The translations under genes and the position numbers were made by a program. Positions 25,210 to 33,190 of a stretch of 64,000 bases of DNA are shown here, piece after piece. Source of the DNA: Salegentibacter sp. Hel_I_6 (GTDB lineage: Bacteria > Bacteroidota > Bacteroidia > Flavobacteriales > Flavobacteriaceae); NCBI RefSeq assembly GCF_000745315.1, contig NZ_JQNQ01000001.1, forward strand, positions 558,001-622,000, in the 5' to 3' direction. How positions within the stretch are numbered: position 1 is the stretch's first letter; every line of letters starts with the position of its first letter. The notes under the pieces are model-generated. The model was given only the letters and a program-made list of their open reading frames with translations. It made no database searches and was not told the DNA's origin.

Positions 25210-26283
25210 GTGAAGAAAAAAGGACTTTATATTTTAGCTTTTCTGCTCCCGGTTCAAATTATTTTTGTCATTTTCCTGGCGGGCTATCCCGAGCTGGTTG
25301 AAAACTGGTATAGTCAAAAGTTCTACCCAATAACTTCACAATTTATGCGTTACGGGCACGGTTTTTTACCTTTTTCACTAGGTGATCTCCTATATACTCT
25401 CTTCGGAATTTTACTTGTGCGGTGGCTAATAAGGCGAATTAAACAGAAGTTCAAAAATCCAAGGTTTTGGCTTGTTGATGCTATGGCAGTTTTATCTATA
25501 GTATATGCCTGTTTTCATATTTTTTGGGGTTTTAATTATTACCGCCTACCTCTTCACAAAGCTTTAGAAATTGAAAACGATTATACTACTGAAGAGCTCT
25601 ATTCCCTTTCTGAAATATTAATTAATGAATCCAATCAGCTTCATAATCAGCTCAGCGAAAATGACTCAACAAGTATCGTTATACCATATACCAAAGATGA
25701 AATATTTGAAAAAACCATTGAAGGTTACACTAATATCAGCAAAGATTTCCCTGAATTAACTTATAAAGGGGAATCTCTAAAACGTTCCTTATATAGTGTC
25801 CCGCTTTCTTATATGGGCTTTAATGGATACCTTAATCCGTTTACTGGCGAGGCACAGGTAAATACGCAAATTGTTTCTTATAAAATCCCAACCACGGCCA
25901 GTCATGAAATAGGGCATCAACTTGGTTTTGCTAAGGAAAACGAAGCAAATTTTATAGCCTGCCTAAGCAGCATGAACCATCCCGATCCTTATTTTAGATA
26001 TTCAGGATATACTTTTGCGTTGCGTTATTGCTTAAACGAATTATACCGAAGAGATAAAAAACAGTTTGAAACATTAAAAGCAAAAATGAATCCCGGGATT
26101 CTTGAAAACTACCGCGAAGTAGAAGACTTTTGGCTGGCACATCAGAATCCTTTTGAACCTATATTTCAGGCTTTTTACAACCGCTTCCTAATTGTAAATA
26201 ACCAGGCCGATGGAATGAAAAGTTACAGCTACGTAGTGGCGCTTTTAGTTAACTATTTTTCCGACGAAAAAAATAGATTATAA
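25210..26283 (+). CDS. DUF3810 membrane protein with HEIGH metallopeptidase motif
   Basis: A 357-residue protein with a GTG start (25210-25212) right before KKKGLYILAFLLPVQIIFVIF. Three hydrophobic segments near 8-28, 55-70 and 85-110 precede a soluble domain. This has HEIGHQLGFAKENEANF near residue 231, a zinc-binding HExxH followed by a Glu at about 242, like gluzincin proteases. The family is DUF3810, found mostly in Bacteroidota; its role is not established. Conservation of the HEIGH motif and the nearby YLNPFTGEAQV suggests a membrane-linked peptidase. The gene is alone. Confidence 0.8.
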   Translation: MKKKGLYILAFLLPVQIIFVIFLAGYPELVENWYSQKFYPITSQFMRYGHGFLPFSLGDLLYTLFGILLVRWLIRRIKQKFKNPRFWLVDAMAVLSIVYACFHIFWGFNYYRLPLHKALEIENDYTTEELYSLSEILINESNQLHNQLSENDSTSIVIPYTKDEIFEKTIEGYTNISKDFPELTYKGESLKRSLYSVPLSYMGFNGYLNPFTGEAQVNTQIVSYKIPTTASHEIGHQLGFAKENEANFIACLSSMNHPDPYFRYSGYTFALRYCLNELYRRDKKQFETLKAKMNPGILENYREVEDFWLAHQNPFEPIFQAFYNRFLIVNNQADGMKSYSYVVALLVNYFSDEKNRL

Positions 26284-26656
26284 CTTATATAGTATTCAAA
26301 TCAAAATTGAGATAAATAAATTCAAGCATATCCGAAAATGATCATATTATAAAATTTGATCGTCACCTGATTTTTTTTTAAAGCCTGCTCCGAATTTATA
26401 TCTGAAGCCTAAGTTGAGTTTATTAATATTCTTTTTAGATGCTGAAAACATGTTCAGCACGACTATTTATTTATGATTTTTAATTCATCAGTTAAACGCA
26501 CCTAAATAAAATTTCATTTAGCGATCAAAGCAATTTCAGTTTTGTTATAATTTTCTTAATTTACAGCCCTTAGGTAAACCTTGGGGCAAACTCACGAGGA
26601 AGAATATTTTAAGTATCGATTATCGAGTAAAACCACAATTAATTCAACTAAATTTT
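26284..26656. other. Intergenic region before the amidohydrolase genes
   Basis: 373 bases. Apart from the possible outer-membrane-protein remnant at 26347-26451 on the minus strand I see nothing: no RNA gene, no strong promoter match and no repeat. A 64-codon ORF from 26581 is an out-of-frame overlap with the amidohydrolase start. Confidence 0.4.
26347..26451 (-). pseudogene. Possible C-terminal remnant of an outer-membrane beta-barrel gene
   Basis: A 34-codon minus-strand reading frame ends NKLNLGFRYKFGAGFKKKSG. The phrase LGFRYKF looks like the last strand of a TonB-dependent or other beta-barrel protein, which commonly ends in an aromatic residue. The frame is blocked by a stop a few codons upstream of the ATG, so no full protein is present. 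It is either a decayed gene end or chance; the evidence is one short motif. Confidence 0.25.
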
Positions 26657-29650
26657 ATGAAAGTAAGACTTTTACTATGTCTGGTATTTCTGGTCGGTTT
26701 GCAAACCAAAGCGCAGGAATACTTCCCAAAAAACGACGGGGTAAAGAACCCCCAAAGCAATTACACTGTTTTTAAGAACGCAAAAATTCACGTAAGTCCG
26801 CTGGAAACTATAGAAAACGGAATGTTTGTAGTGCAAAATGGCAAAATCACTGCCATCGGGATATCGGTGAGCGAGCCTGCAAATAGCGTGGTTATAAATT
26901 TAGAAGGCAAAGAAGTGTATCCTTCCTTTATTGACCTTTACAGTAGTTTTGGAGTAAAAGAACCCGAAGAAGCCAAAGCTGGCAACGGGCAACCACAATA
27001 TGATGCCAACCGTGAAGGTTATTACTGGAATGACCACATTAGGCCGGAAACAGATGCAGTAAAGACTTTTAAATATGATGAAAAAACCGCTTCTTCTTTA
27101 CATAAAGCAGGATTTGGCGTGGTTAATACACACATTCCCGACGGGATTATTCGTGGTACAGGAATGCTGGTAGCTTTGAATCCCGAGGGTACTGAAGGCG
27201 ATAGAATACTTAAAGATCGCTCGGCACAATACCTTTCCTTTGATAAAAGCAAGCAATCAAGACAATCTTACCCAACCTCAACTATGGGTGCTATGGCCTT
27301 AATTCGCCAGGCTTACTTAGATGCCGAATGGTACGGAAAAGGCAAAGCTGAAACCAAAGATTTAGCCCTTGAAGCTTTAAACCGAAATAAAAATCTTACT
27401 CAAATATTTGCTACAGATAACTTACTGGATGCACTTAGAGCAGGAAAAATAGGAAACGAATTCAACATAAATTATGTAATCCTGGGTACCGGTAAAGAAT
27501 ATGAGAGCTTAAAAGAAATAAAAGAAACCGGAAGCACTTTTATCGTTCCGCTTAATTTCCCCGATGCTTATGATGTAGAAAATCCTTTTATGGCTGAAAA
27601 ACTTAGTTTAGCTGAAATGAAGGCATGGAATCAGGCGCCAGCGAATTTAAAAATGCTGGCCGAAAATGATATTCCTTTTACCTTAACTACACACGATCTT
27701 GATGCTGAAAAAGATTTCAGAAATAATCTTCTAAAAGCGGTTTCTTACGGCTTAAGTAAAGAAGATGCACTTGCCGCATTAACCACTACTCCAGCTAAAA
27801 TTCTTGGAGAAGAAAACAGGCTGGGAACTTTAAAAGAAGGCGCCTGGGCAAATTTCATCATAACTTCAGGGGATTACTTTGATAAGGAAAGCAGCGTTTA
27901 TGAAAACTGGATTCAGGGAGAAAGAGCGGTGATCAATAAAATGAATACTACTGATATCACCGGAACCTACGATCTCAATTTACAAGGCGAAACTTACGAA
28001 TTAAAAATCTCTGGAAAACCGGAAGCCCCAAAGGCGAGCGTAAAATCTGGAGACACGAAACTTGGAGCGAAACTTAGTTTTGCTGATAACTGGATGAATT
28101 TATTACTTTCTCCAGCAGATACCACAGCAACCGGATTTACAAGATTAGTCGCTAAAACCGAAGCGAGATCTGATAAAATTTCAGGAACGGCTTATTTAAA
28201 TGATGGGTCGGAAAGTAATTTCAGCGCGACTAAGAAAACATCAACTGAAACTGCTGAGGCAGATGAAGAGGAAGAAGAAAATGGAGAGGAAAAGGAAGAA
28301 GATATGCGCGAGGTTATGCCGGTAAGTTTTCCGAATAAAGCTTACGGATTCTCAGAAATGCCCAAAGAAGAAACCATCTTATTTCAAAATGCCACAGTTT
28401 GGACCAATGAAGAAGAAGGAATTATAGAAAATACCGATGTTTTGGTGAAAAACGGAAAAATTTCCAGAATTGGGGAAAACCTTAATGCGGGAAATGCAAG
28501 GGTGATTGATGCCACCGGAAAACACCTTACTTCAGGGATTATAGACGAGCACTCTCATATTGCCGCTTCAGCAATTAATGAAGCCGGGCACAATTCTACC
28601 GCCGAGGTAACTATGGAAGACGTGGTAGATCCTACAGATATGAACATTTATCGAAACCTTGCTGGCGGGGTAACTACCGTTCAGCTACTACACGGTTCGG
28701 CAAATCCTATTGGGGGTCGTTCTGCAATTTTAAGGTTAAAATGGGGGGAGAATGCTGAAGATATGATCTTTGAAAATTCTCCTAAATTTATAAAATTTGC
28801 GTTAGGAGAAAACGTAAAACAGTCTAACTGGGGAAGCCGTTCCAGGTTTCCACAAACCAGGATGGGTGTAGAACAGGTTTTCACCGATTATTTTACTCGC
28901 GCAAAAGAATATGAAGCACGAAAAAATAGCGATAAAGATTTTAGAAAAGATCTTGAAATGGAAACACTCGTTGAAATTTTAAATAGCGAACGTTATGTTT
29001 CGGCACACTCTTATATTCAGAGTGAAATTAATATGTTGATGAAAGTTGCTGAAAATTTTGATTTCAGAATTAATACATTCACGCATATTTTAGAAGGTTA
29101 TAAAGTAGCCGATAAAATGAAAGAACACGGTGCCGGCGGTTCTACTTTTTCTGACTGGTGGGGCTATAAATATGAAGTGAATGATGCAATCCCATTTAAC
29201 GCCCCTATTATGCACAGCCAGGGAATAGTTACTGCTATAAACAGTGACGACGCCGAAATGAGCAGAAGATTAAATCAGGAAGCTGCGAAATCTGTAAAAT
29301 ATGGCGGAGTTTCTGAAGAAGATGCCTGGAAATTTGTAACATTGAACCCGGCAAAATTATTGCACATAGATGATCGCGTTGGAAGTATAAAAACAGGAAA
29401 AGACGCCGATTTGGTGCTATGGTCAGATAACCCATTATCTATTTACGCCAAAGCTGAAAAGACAATTATTCAGGGAAAAGTATTTTTTGATATTGAAAGA
29501 GATAAAAAGCTTCGCGAAGAAATTAAGAAGCAAAGAAGTGAACTCGTAAACCAAATGCTGAAAGCCAAAAATAAAGGTTTAAAAACGCAACCGGTAACGA
29601 AGAAAGAAGAACAACATATCCATTGTAACACCCTGGAAGAAATTAAATAA
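26657..29650 (+). CDS. Secreted double amidohydrolase, N-terminal half without HxH
   Basis: A 997-residue exported protein (signal MKVRLLLCLVFLVGLQTKAQ). It has two amidohydrolase-like halves. The first (about 35-430) keeps the end phrase TTTPAKILGEENRLGTLKEG but reads YPSFIDLYSSFG where the metal-binding HxH should be. A beta-rich stretch (430-530), then an acidic Glu-rich linker (about 535-552), lead to the second half, with IIDEHSHIAAS near 630 (intact HxH), FTHILEG, and NSDDAEM with the catalytic Asp, ending PAKLLHIDDRVGSIKTGKDADLV. Cyclic amides or imidazole-like compounds would be typical substrates; the actual one is unknown. Followed by a third unit 9 bases on. Confidence 0.88.
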   Translation: MKVRLLLCLVFLVGLQTKAQEYFPKNDGVKNPQSNYTVFKNAKIHVSPLETIENGMFVVQNGKITAIGISVSEPANSVVINLEGKEVYPSFIDLYSSFGVKEPEEAKAGNGQPQYDANREGYYWNDHIRPETDAVKTFKYDEKTASSLHKAGFGVVNTHIPDGIIRGTGMLVALNPEGTEGDRILKDRSAQYLSFDKSKQSRQSYPTSTMGAMALIRQAYLDAEWYGKGKAETKDLALEALNRNKNLTQIFATDNLLDALRAGKIGNEFNINYVILGTGKEYESLKEIKETGSTFIVPLNFPDAYDVENPFMAEKLSLAEMKAWNQAPANLKMLAENDIPFTLTTHDLDAEKDFRNNLLKAVSYGLSKEDALAALTTTPAKILGEENRLGTLKEGAWANFIITSGDYFDKESSVYENWIQGERAVINKMNTTDITGTYDLNLQGETYELKISGKPEAPKASVKSGDTKLGAKLSFADNWMNLLLSPADTTATGFTRLVAKTEARSDKISGTAYLNDGSESNFSATKKTSTETAEADEEEEENGEEKEEDMREVMPVSFPNKAYGFSEMPKEETILFQNATVWTNEEEGIIENTDVLVKNGKISRIGENLNAGNARVIDATGKHLTSGIIDEHSHIAASAINEAGHNSTAEVTMEDVVDPTDMNIYRNLAGGVTTVQLLHGSANPIGGRSAILRLKWGENAEDMIFENSPKFIKFALGENVKQSNWGSRSRFPQTRMGVEQVFTDYFTRAKEYEARKNSDKDFRKDLEMETLVEILNSERYVSAHSYIQSEINMLMKVAENFDFRINTFTHILEGYKVADKMKEHGAGGSTFSDWWGYKYEVNDAIPFNAPIMHSQGIVTAINSDDAEMSRRLNQEAAKSVKYGGVSEEDAWKFVTLNPAKLLHIDDRVGSIKTGKDADLVLWSDNPLSIYAKAEKTIIQGKVFFDIERDKKLREEIKKQRSELVNQMLKAKNKGLKTQPVTKKEEQHIHCNTLEEIK

Positions 29651-29659
29651 AAAGAACAA

Positions 29660-30967
29660 ATGAAGACGAAATATTTAGTAATACTTGCACTATTTACCTG
29701 TATAGGAAATTCTTTTGCACAACAAACCCCTGCTCCAGAACAATCTGAAGCCGTAACCATTGTGGGAGCTACAGCCCACTTAGGAAATGGAGAAACTATA
29801 GAAAACAGTTTAATCATTTTTGAAGATGGAAAAATAACCCAGGTGATGGATGCTACCGCTACAAAAATGCAGTATCGCGGTCGAATAATTGAAGCCGAAG
29901 GAAAACACGTTTATCCCGGATTTATCGCTCCAAATGCAACACTAGGTTTAGTTGAAGTTGATGCTGTACGTGCTACCGACGATGAAGATGAAATTGGCTC
30001 AATGCTACCACACATTAGAAGTTTAATCGCTTATAATGCAGAGAGTAAACTGGTAGAAAGTATGCGCCCTAACGGAGTTTTAATGGGACAAATTACGCCT
30101 CGTGGAGGCAGAATTTCAGGAACTTCTTCAATTGTTCAATTTGACGCCTGGAACTGGGAAGATGCCGTTATTAAAGAAAATGATGGTTTGCATATTAACT
30201 GGCCAAGCAGTTTTACCCGAGGCCGTTGGTGGGCCGGTGAAGATCCCGGGCTTAAACCAAGCGAAGATTATCAGGCCGATCTTTTAGAACTCGAAGAGTT
30301 TTTCAATTCAGCTAAAGCATATTTAGAAGGTGATGATGAAAAAACGAATTTGGCTTATGAGGCGATGAAAGAAGTTTTTACCGGCAACAAGCGCGTTTTT
30401 GTGCACGTAGATGGTAAGAAAGAAATATTAGACGTTATAGATTTTAAAAAAGATCAGGATTTAGAAACCCTGGTTATTGTTGGTGGTTATGAAGCTCATA
30501 AAGCCATAGAAGATTTAAAAGATAATAATATTTCGGTTCTGGTTCAGCGCCCACATGACAGGCCGGAAAATGAAGATGACGACTATGATTTCCCTTACAA
30601 GTTAGCGGGAATCTTACATAACAAAGGTGTTTTGGTTGCTTTAGAAAGTAGTGGTAGTATGGAACGTATGAATACCAGGAATCTTCCTTTTTATGCGGGA
30701 ACTGCCGGTGCTTATGGACTAGGGAAAGAAGAAGCTTTAAAATTAATTACTTCTAACACCGCAAAAATCCTTGGTATAGATGATATGGTTGGAACTTTAG
30801 AAAAAGGAAAAACCGCCACTCTATTTATTAGCGAAGGTGACGCATTAGATATGCGAGGCAATATTTTAACCCACGCTTTTATTCAGGGGCGGGAAATTAG
30901 TTTAGAATCGCATCAAACAGAACTTTACAAACGTTATCAGGATAAATACGATAGCGCAAGTAAGTAG
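29660..30967 (+). CDS. Secreted amidohydrolase-like protein lacking metal ligands
   Basis: A 435-residue exported protein (signal MKTKYLVILALFTCIGNSFA). It follows the double amidohydrolase by nine bases and shares its phrases: TIVGATAHLGNGETIENSL at the start, and ITSNTAKILGIDDMVGTLEKGK at the end. Where active amidohydrolases have the HxH motif this reads VYPGFIAPNATLGLVEV, so metal binding looks lost. The residue stretch VRATDDEDEIGSMLPHIRS is distinctive. It may be a structural partner of the active unit next to it; I infer this from pairing and similarity. A strong terminator follows. Confidence 0.85.
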   Translation: MKTKYLVILALFTCIGNSFAQQTPAPEQSEAVTIVGATAHLGNGETIENSLIIFEDGKITQVMDATATKMQYRGRIIEAEGKHVYPGFIAPNATLGLVEVDAVRATDDEDEIGSMLPHIRSLIAYNAESKLVESMRPNGVLMGQITPRGGRISGTSSIVQFDAWNWEDAVIKENDGLHINWPSSFTRGRWWAGEDPGLKPSEDYQADLLELEEFFNSAKAYLEGDDEKTNLAYEAMKEVFTGNKRVFVHVDGKKEILDVIDFKKDQDLETLVIVGGYEAHKAIEDLKDNNISVLVQRPHDRPENEDDDYDFPYKLAGILHNKGVLVALESSGSMERMNTRNLPFYAGTAGAYGLGKEEALKLITSNTAKILGIDDMVGTLEKGKTATLFISEGDALDMRGNILTHAFIQGREISLESHQTELYKRYQDKYDSASK

Positions 30968-30986
30968 AGAATTATTTAAAATTTTT

Positions 30987-31033
30987 AAAGAGGTTAACAA
31001 ATTTATCCGTGAGGTATTTTTGTTAACCTCTTT
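30987..31033 (+). terminator. Terminator after the amidohydrolase pair
   Basis: A 15-bp perfect stem AAAGAGGTTAACAAA/TTTGTTAACCTCTTT (30987-31001 with 31019-31033), with a T tract at the end. It lies between the amidohydrolase pair and the next gene. Confidence 0.8.
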
Positions 31034-31070
31034 TCTTTGCAATAGCTTTAAACTCCCTATTTTTACACCT

Positions 31071-31865
31071 ATGGTTAAGCAAATTAGCAGCACACAAAAC
31101 AAGGAAGTAAAACACCTGCTTCAACTTCAGGAAAAATCCAGGCTTAGACGAAAAGAAGCTGTGTTTTTAGTAGAAGGCCAGCGGGAAATTCAGCTTGCTT
31201 TAAAAGGAGGTTTTAAACTGAAAGCCATTTATTTCTGCCCCGATTTAATAAGCTTAAAAGAATTGAATACTTTAATTTCTGAAGAGGTGGAATACACTGA
31301 AATCTCTTCGGAAGTTTATGAAAAATTAGCTTACAGAAGCAGTACCGAAGGGGCTTTAGCTGTTTTTGAAACCAAAAGCAGCAAGCTGGAAGATATAAAA
31401 TTCTCTACTGAAAACCCTTTAATTCTTATCGCTGAAGCTCCCGAAAAACCGGGGAATATAGGTGCGATTTTAAGAACTGCCGATGCCGCAAAAGCTGATG
31501 CCGTTTTTATCGCAAATCCCAAAACCGATCTCTACAACCCAAATATCATCCGTTCCAGCGTTGGTTGCGTGTTTACCAATCAAATCGCCACGGGAAGTAC
31601 TTCAGAAATTATTGATTTTTTAAAGAAAAATAATATTTCAATTTATGCTGCTGCTTTGCAGGCTTCAAAACCATATCACGAAATAGATTTTACTAAATCT
31701 GCGGCAATAGTTGTTGGCACTGAAGCAACCGGATTAAGTAAAGAATGGCGTGAAAATTCAACCCAAAATATAATTATTCCTATGAGTGGTGAAATTGATT
31801 CTATGAATGTTTCAGTTGCAGCGGGAATCCTTATTTTTGAAGCCAAAAGACAGCGCGGTTTTTAA
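31071..31865 (+). CDS. SpoU/TrmH-family RNA 2'-O-methyltransferase
   Basis: A 264-residue SPOUT methyltransferase. The ATG at 31071 (MVKQISSTQNKEVKHLLQLQ) is chosen because the frame extends upstream into the terminator. N-terminal RRKEAVFLVEGQREIQLAL is the substrate-binding part. The SAM-knot motifs are EAPEKPGNIGAILRTADAA near 138, IVVGTEATGLSKEW near 227 and IPMSGEIDSMNVSVAAGIL near 244. It methylates ribose of a specific rRNA or tRNA residue; which one cannot be told. The M48 gene follows after 51 bases, so they may share a transcript. Confidence 0.9.
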   Translation: MVKQISSTQNKEVKHLLQLQEKSRLRRKEAVFLVEGQREIQLALKGGFKLKAIYFCPDLISLKELNTLISEEVEYTEISSEVYEKLAYRSSTEGALAVFETKSSKLEDIKFSTENPLILIAEAPEKPGNIGAILRTADAAKADAVFIANPKTDLYNPNIIRSSVGCVFTNQIATGSTSEIIDFLKKNNISIYAAALQASKPYHEIDFTKSAAIVVGTEATGLSKEWRENSTQNIIIPMSGEIDSMNVSVAAGILIFEAKRQRGF

Positions 31866-31916
31866 CGAAAAAATCCAAAAATCTTAAGTATAATTCAGCA
31901 TTAAAAATAAAAGCCT

Positions 31917-33152
31917 TTGAATCCCGAAAGCCTATTCTATATAATCATTGCCATTATAGTTATCGATTTTATTATCGATAAAATTCTGGATACTTTAAAT
32001 GCGAAACATTTTGATGATCCGGTTCCGCAGGAACTCAGTGATGTTTACGATAAAGAGGAATACGAAAAGTCCCAGCGCTATAAAAAAGAACGTTACCGGT
32101 TTGGGATTCTTACTTCTACTTTCTCAGTATTACTCACTTTAGGTTTTATTGTTTTTGACGGATTCGCCTGGGTAGATGATATTGCCAGACATTTTACAGA
32201 TAACGCAATTTTGGTCGCTCTAATTTTCTTCGGAATAATTATGATTGGCAGCGATATTCTCACCACGCCTTTTTCCTGGCACAGCACTTTTGTGATCGAA
32301 GAAAAATACGGTTTTAATAAAACCACGAAAAAAACATTCTTTCTTGATAAAATAAAAGGCTGGCTAATGATGGCTATCCTTGGCGGAGGAATCCTCGCAC
32401 TTATCGTTTGGTTTTATCAGTTTGCCGGAAATGATTTCTGGTGGTATGCATGGATTCTGGTAGCTGTTTTTTCTATATTTCTCAATATGTTTTATGCGAA
32501 ACTTATCGTCCCGTTATTCAATAAACAAAGTCCGTTGGAAGAAGGTTCGCTACGCACAAAAATTGAAACCTATGCTAAAAGCGTAGGCTTTACCTTGGAT
32601 AATATTTTTATTATAGATGGTTCTAAAAGAAGTACCAAAGCCAATGCCTATTTTTCAGGATTTGGAAAAGAAAAACGTATCACCCTTTTTGATACTTTGG
32701 TAAAAGACCTTGAGGAAGAGGAAATTGTAGCGGTATTGGCTCACGAAGTTGGTCATTATAAAAAGAATCATATCATCGTGAATTTGGCCGCTTCCATTTT
32801 AACCACAGGTTTTACTTTGTGGCTGCTTTCTTTATTTGTAGGAAGCCCGGCCCTTTCGCAAGCCCTGGGAGTAGAAGCGCCTAGTTTTCATATTGGCTTA
32901 ATTGCTTTTGGGATTTTATACAGTCCTATTTCAGAAATTACAGGCTTATTAATGAACTTTTTATCGCGAAAATTTGAATACCAGGCAGATAATTATGCTA
33001 AAAATACCTACGGAGCCGCACCCTTAATTTCAAGTTTAAAAAAACTCACAAAAAATAGTTTAAGTAATCTCACACCGCATAAAGCTTATGTCTTTATGTA
33101 CTATTCTCACCCCACACTTTTACAAAGGTTTCGTAACTTAAAGCAAGATTAG
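31917..33152 (+). CDS. M48 metallopeptidase, CAAX prenyl protease 1 (Ste24)-like
   Basis: A 411-residue integral membrane protease. The only start matching the hydrophobic N-terminus (NPESLFYIIIAIIVIDFIID) is TTG at 31917. Seven or so membrane segments are visible. The zinc motif is LAHEVGHYKKNH, His near residue 276, and the third ligand is in SRKFEYQADNYA near 355. The layout matches eukaryotic Ste24 and bacterial homologues rather than HtpX. Lipid-modified proteins of the CAAX kind do not occur in bacteria, so the real substrate is probably misfolded membrane proteins (inference). Confidence 0.9.
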   Translation: MNPESLFYIIIAIIVIDFIIDKILDTLNAKHFDDPVPQELSDVYDKEEYEKSQRYKKERYRFGILTSTFSVLLTLGFIVFDGFAWVDDIARHFTDNAILVALIFFGIIMIGSDILTTPFSWHSTFVIEEKYGFNKTTKKTFFLDKIKGWLMMAILGGGILALIVWFYQFAGNDFWWYAWILVAVFSIFLNMFYAKLIVPLFNKQSPLEEGSLRTKIETYAKSVGFTLDNIFIIDGSKRSTKANAYFSGFGKEKRITLFDTLVKDLEEEEIVAVLAHEVGHYKKNHIIVNLAASILTTGFTLWLLSLFVGSPALSQALGVEAPSFHIGLIAFGILYSPISEITGLLMNFLSRKFEYQADNYAKNTYGAAPLISSLKKLTKNSLSNLTPHKAYVFMYYSHPTLLQRFRNLKQD

Positions 33153-33190
33153 TAGTTGTTTCTTTATAATCTTAATTGTACTTTTAATTT

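Noticed and set aside
29470..29817. Minus-strand 115-codon ORF at the junction of the amidohydrolase genes
   Set aside because: Overlaps the end and start of two well-supported genes and has no recognisable domain.
31917..33152. Alternative ATG start for the M48 protease
   Set aside because: No in-frame ATG precedes the first membrane segment; later starts would remove it, so TTG at 31917 was kept.
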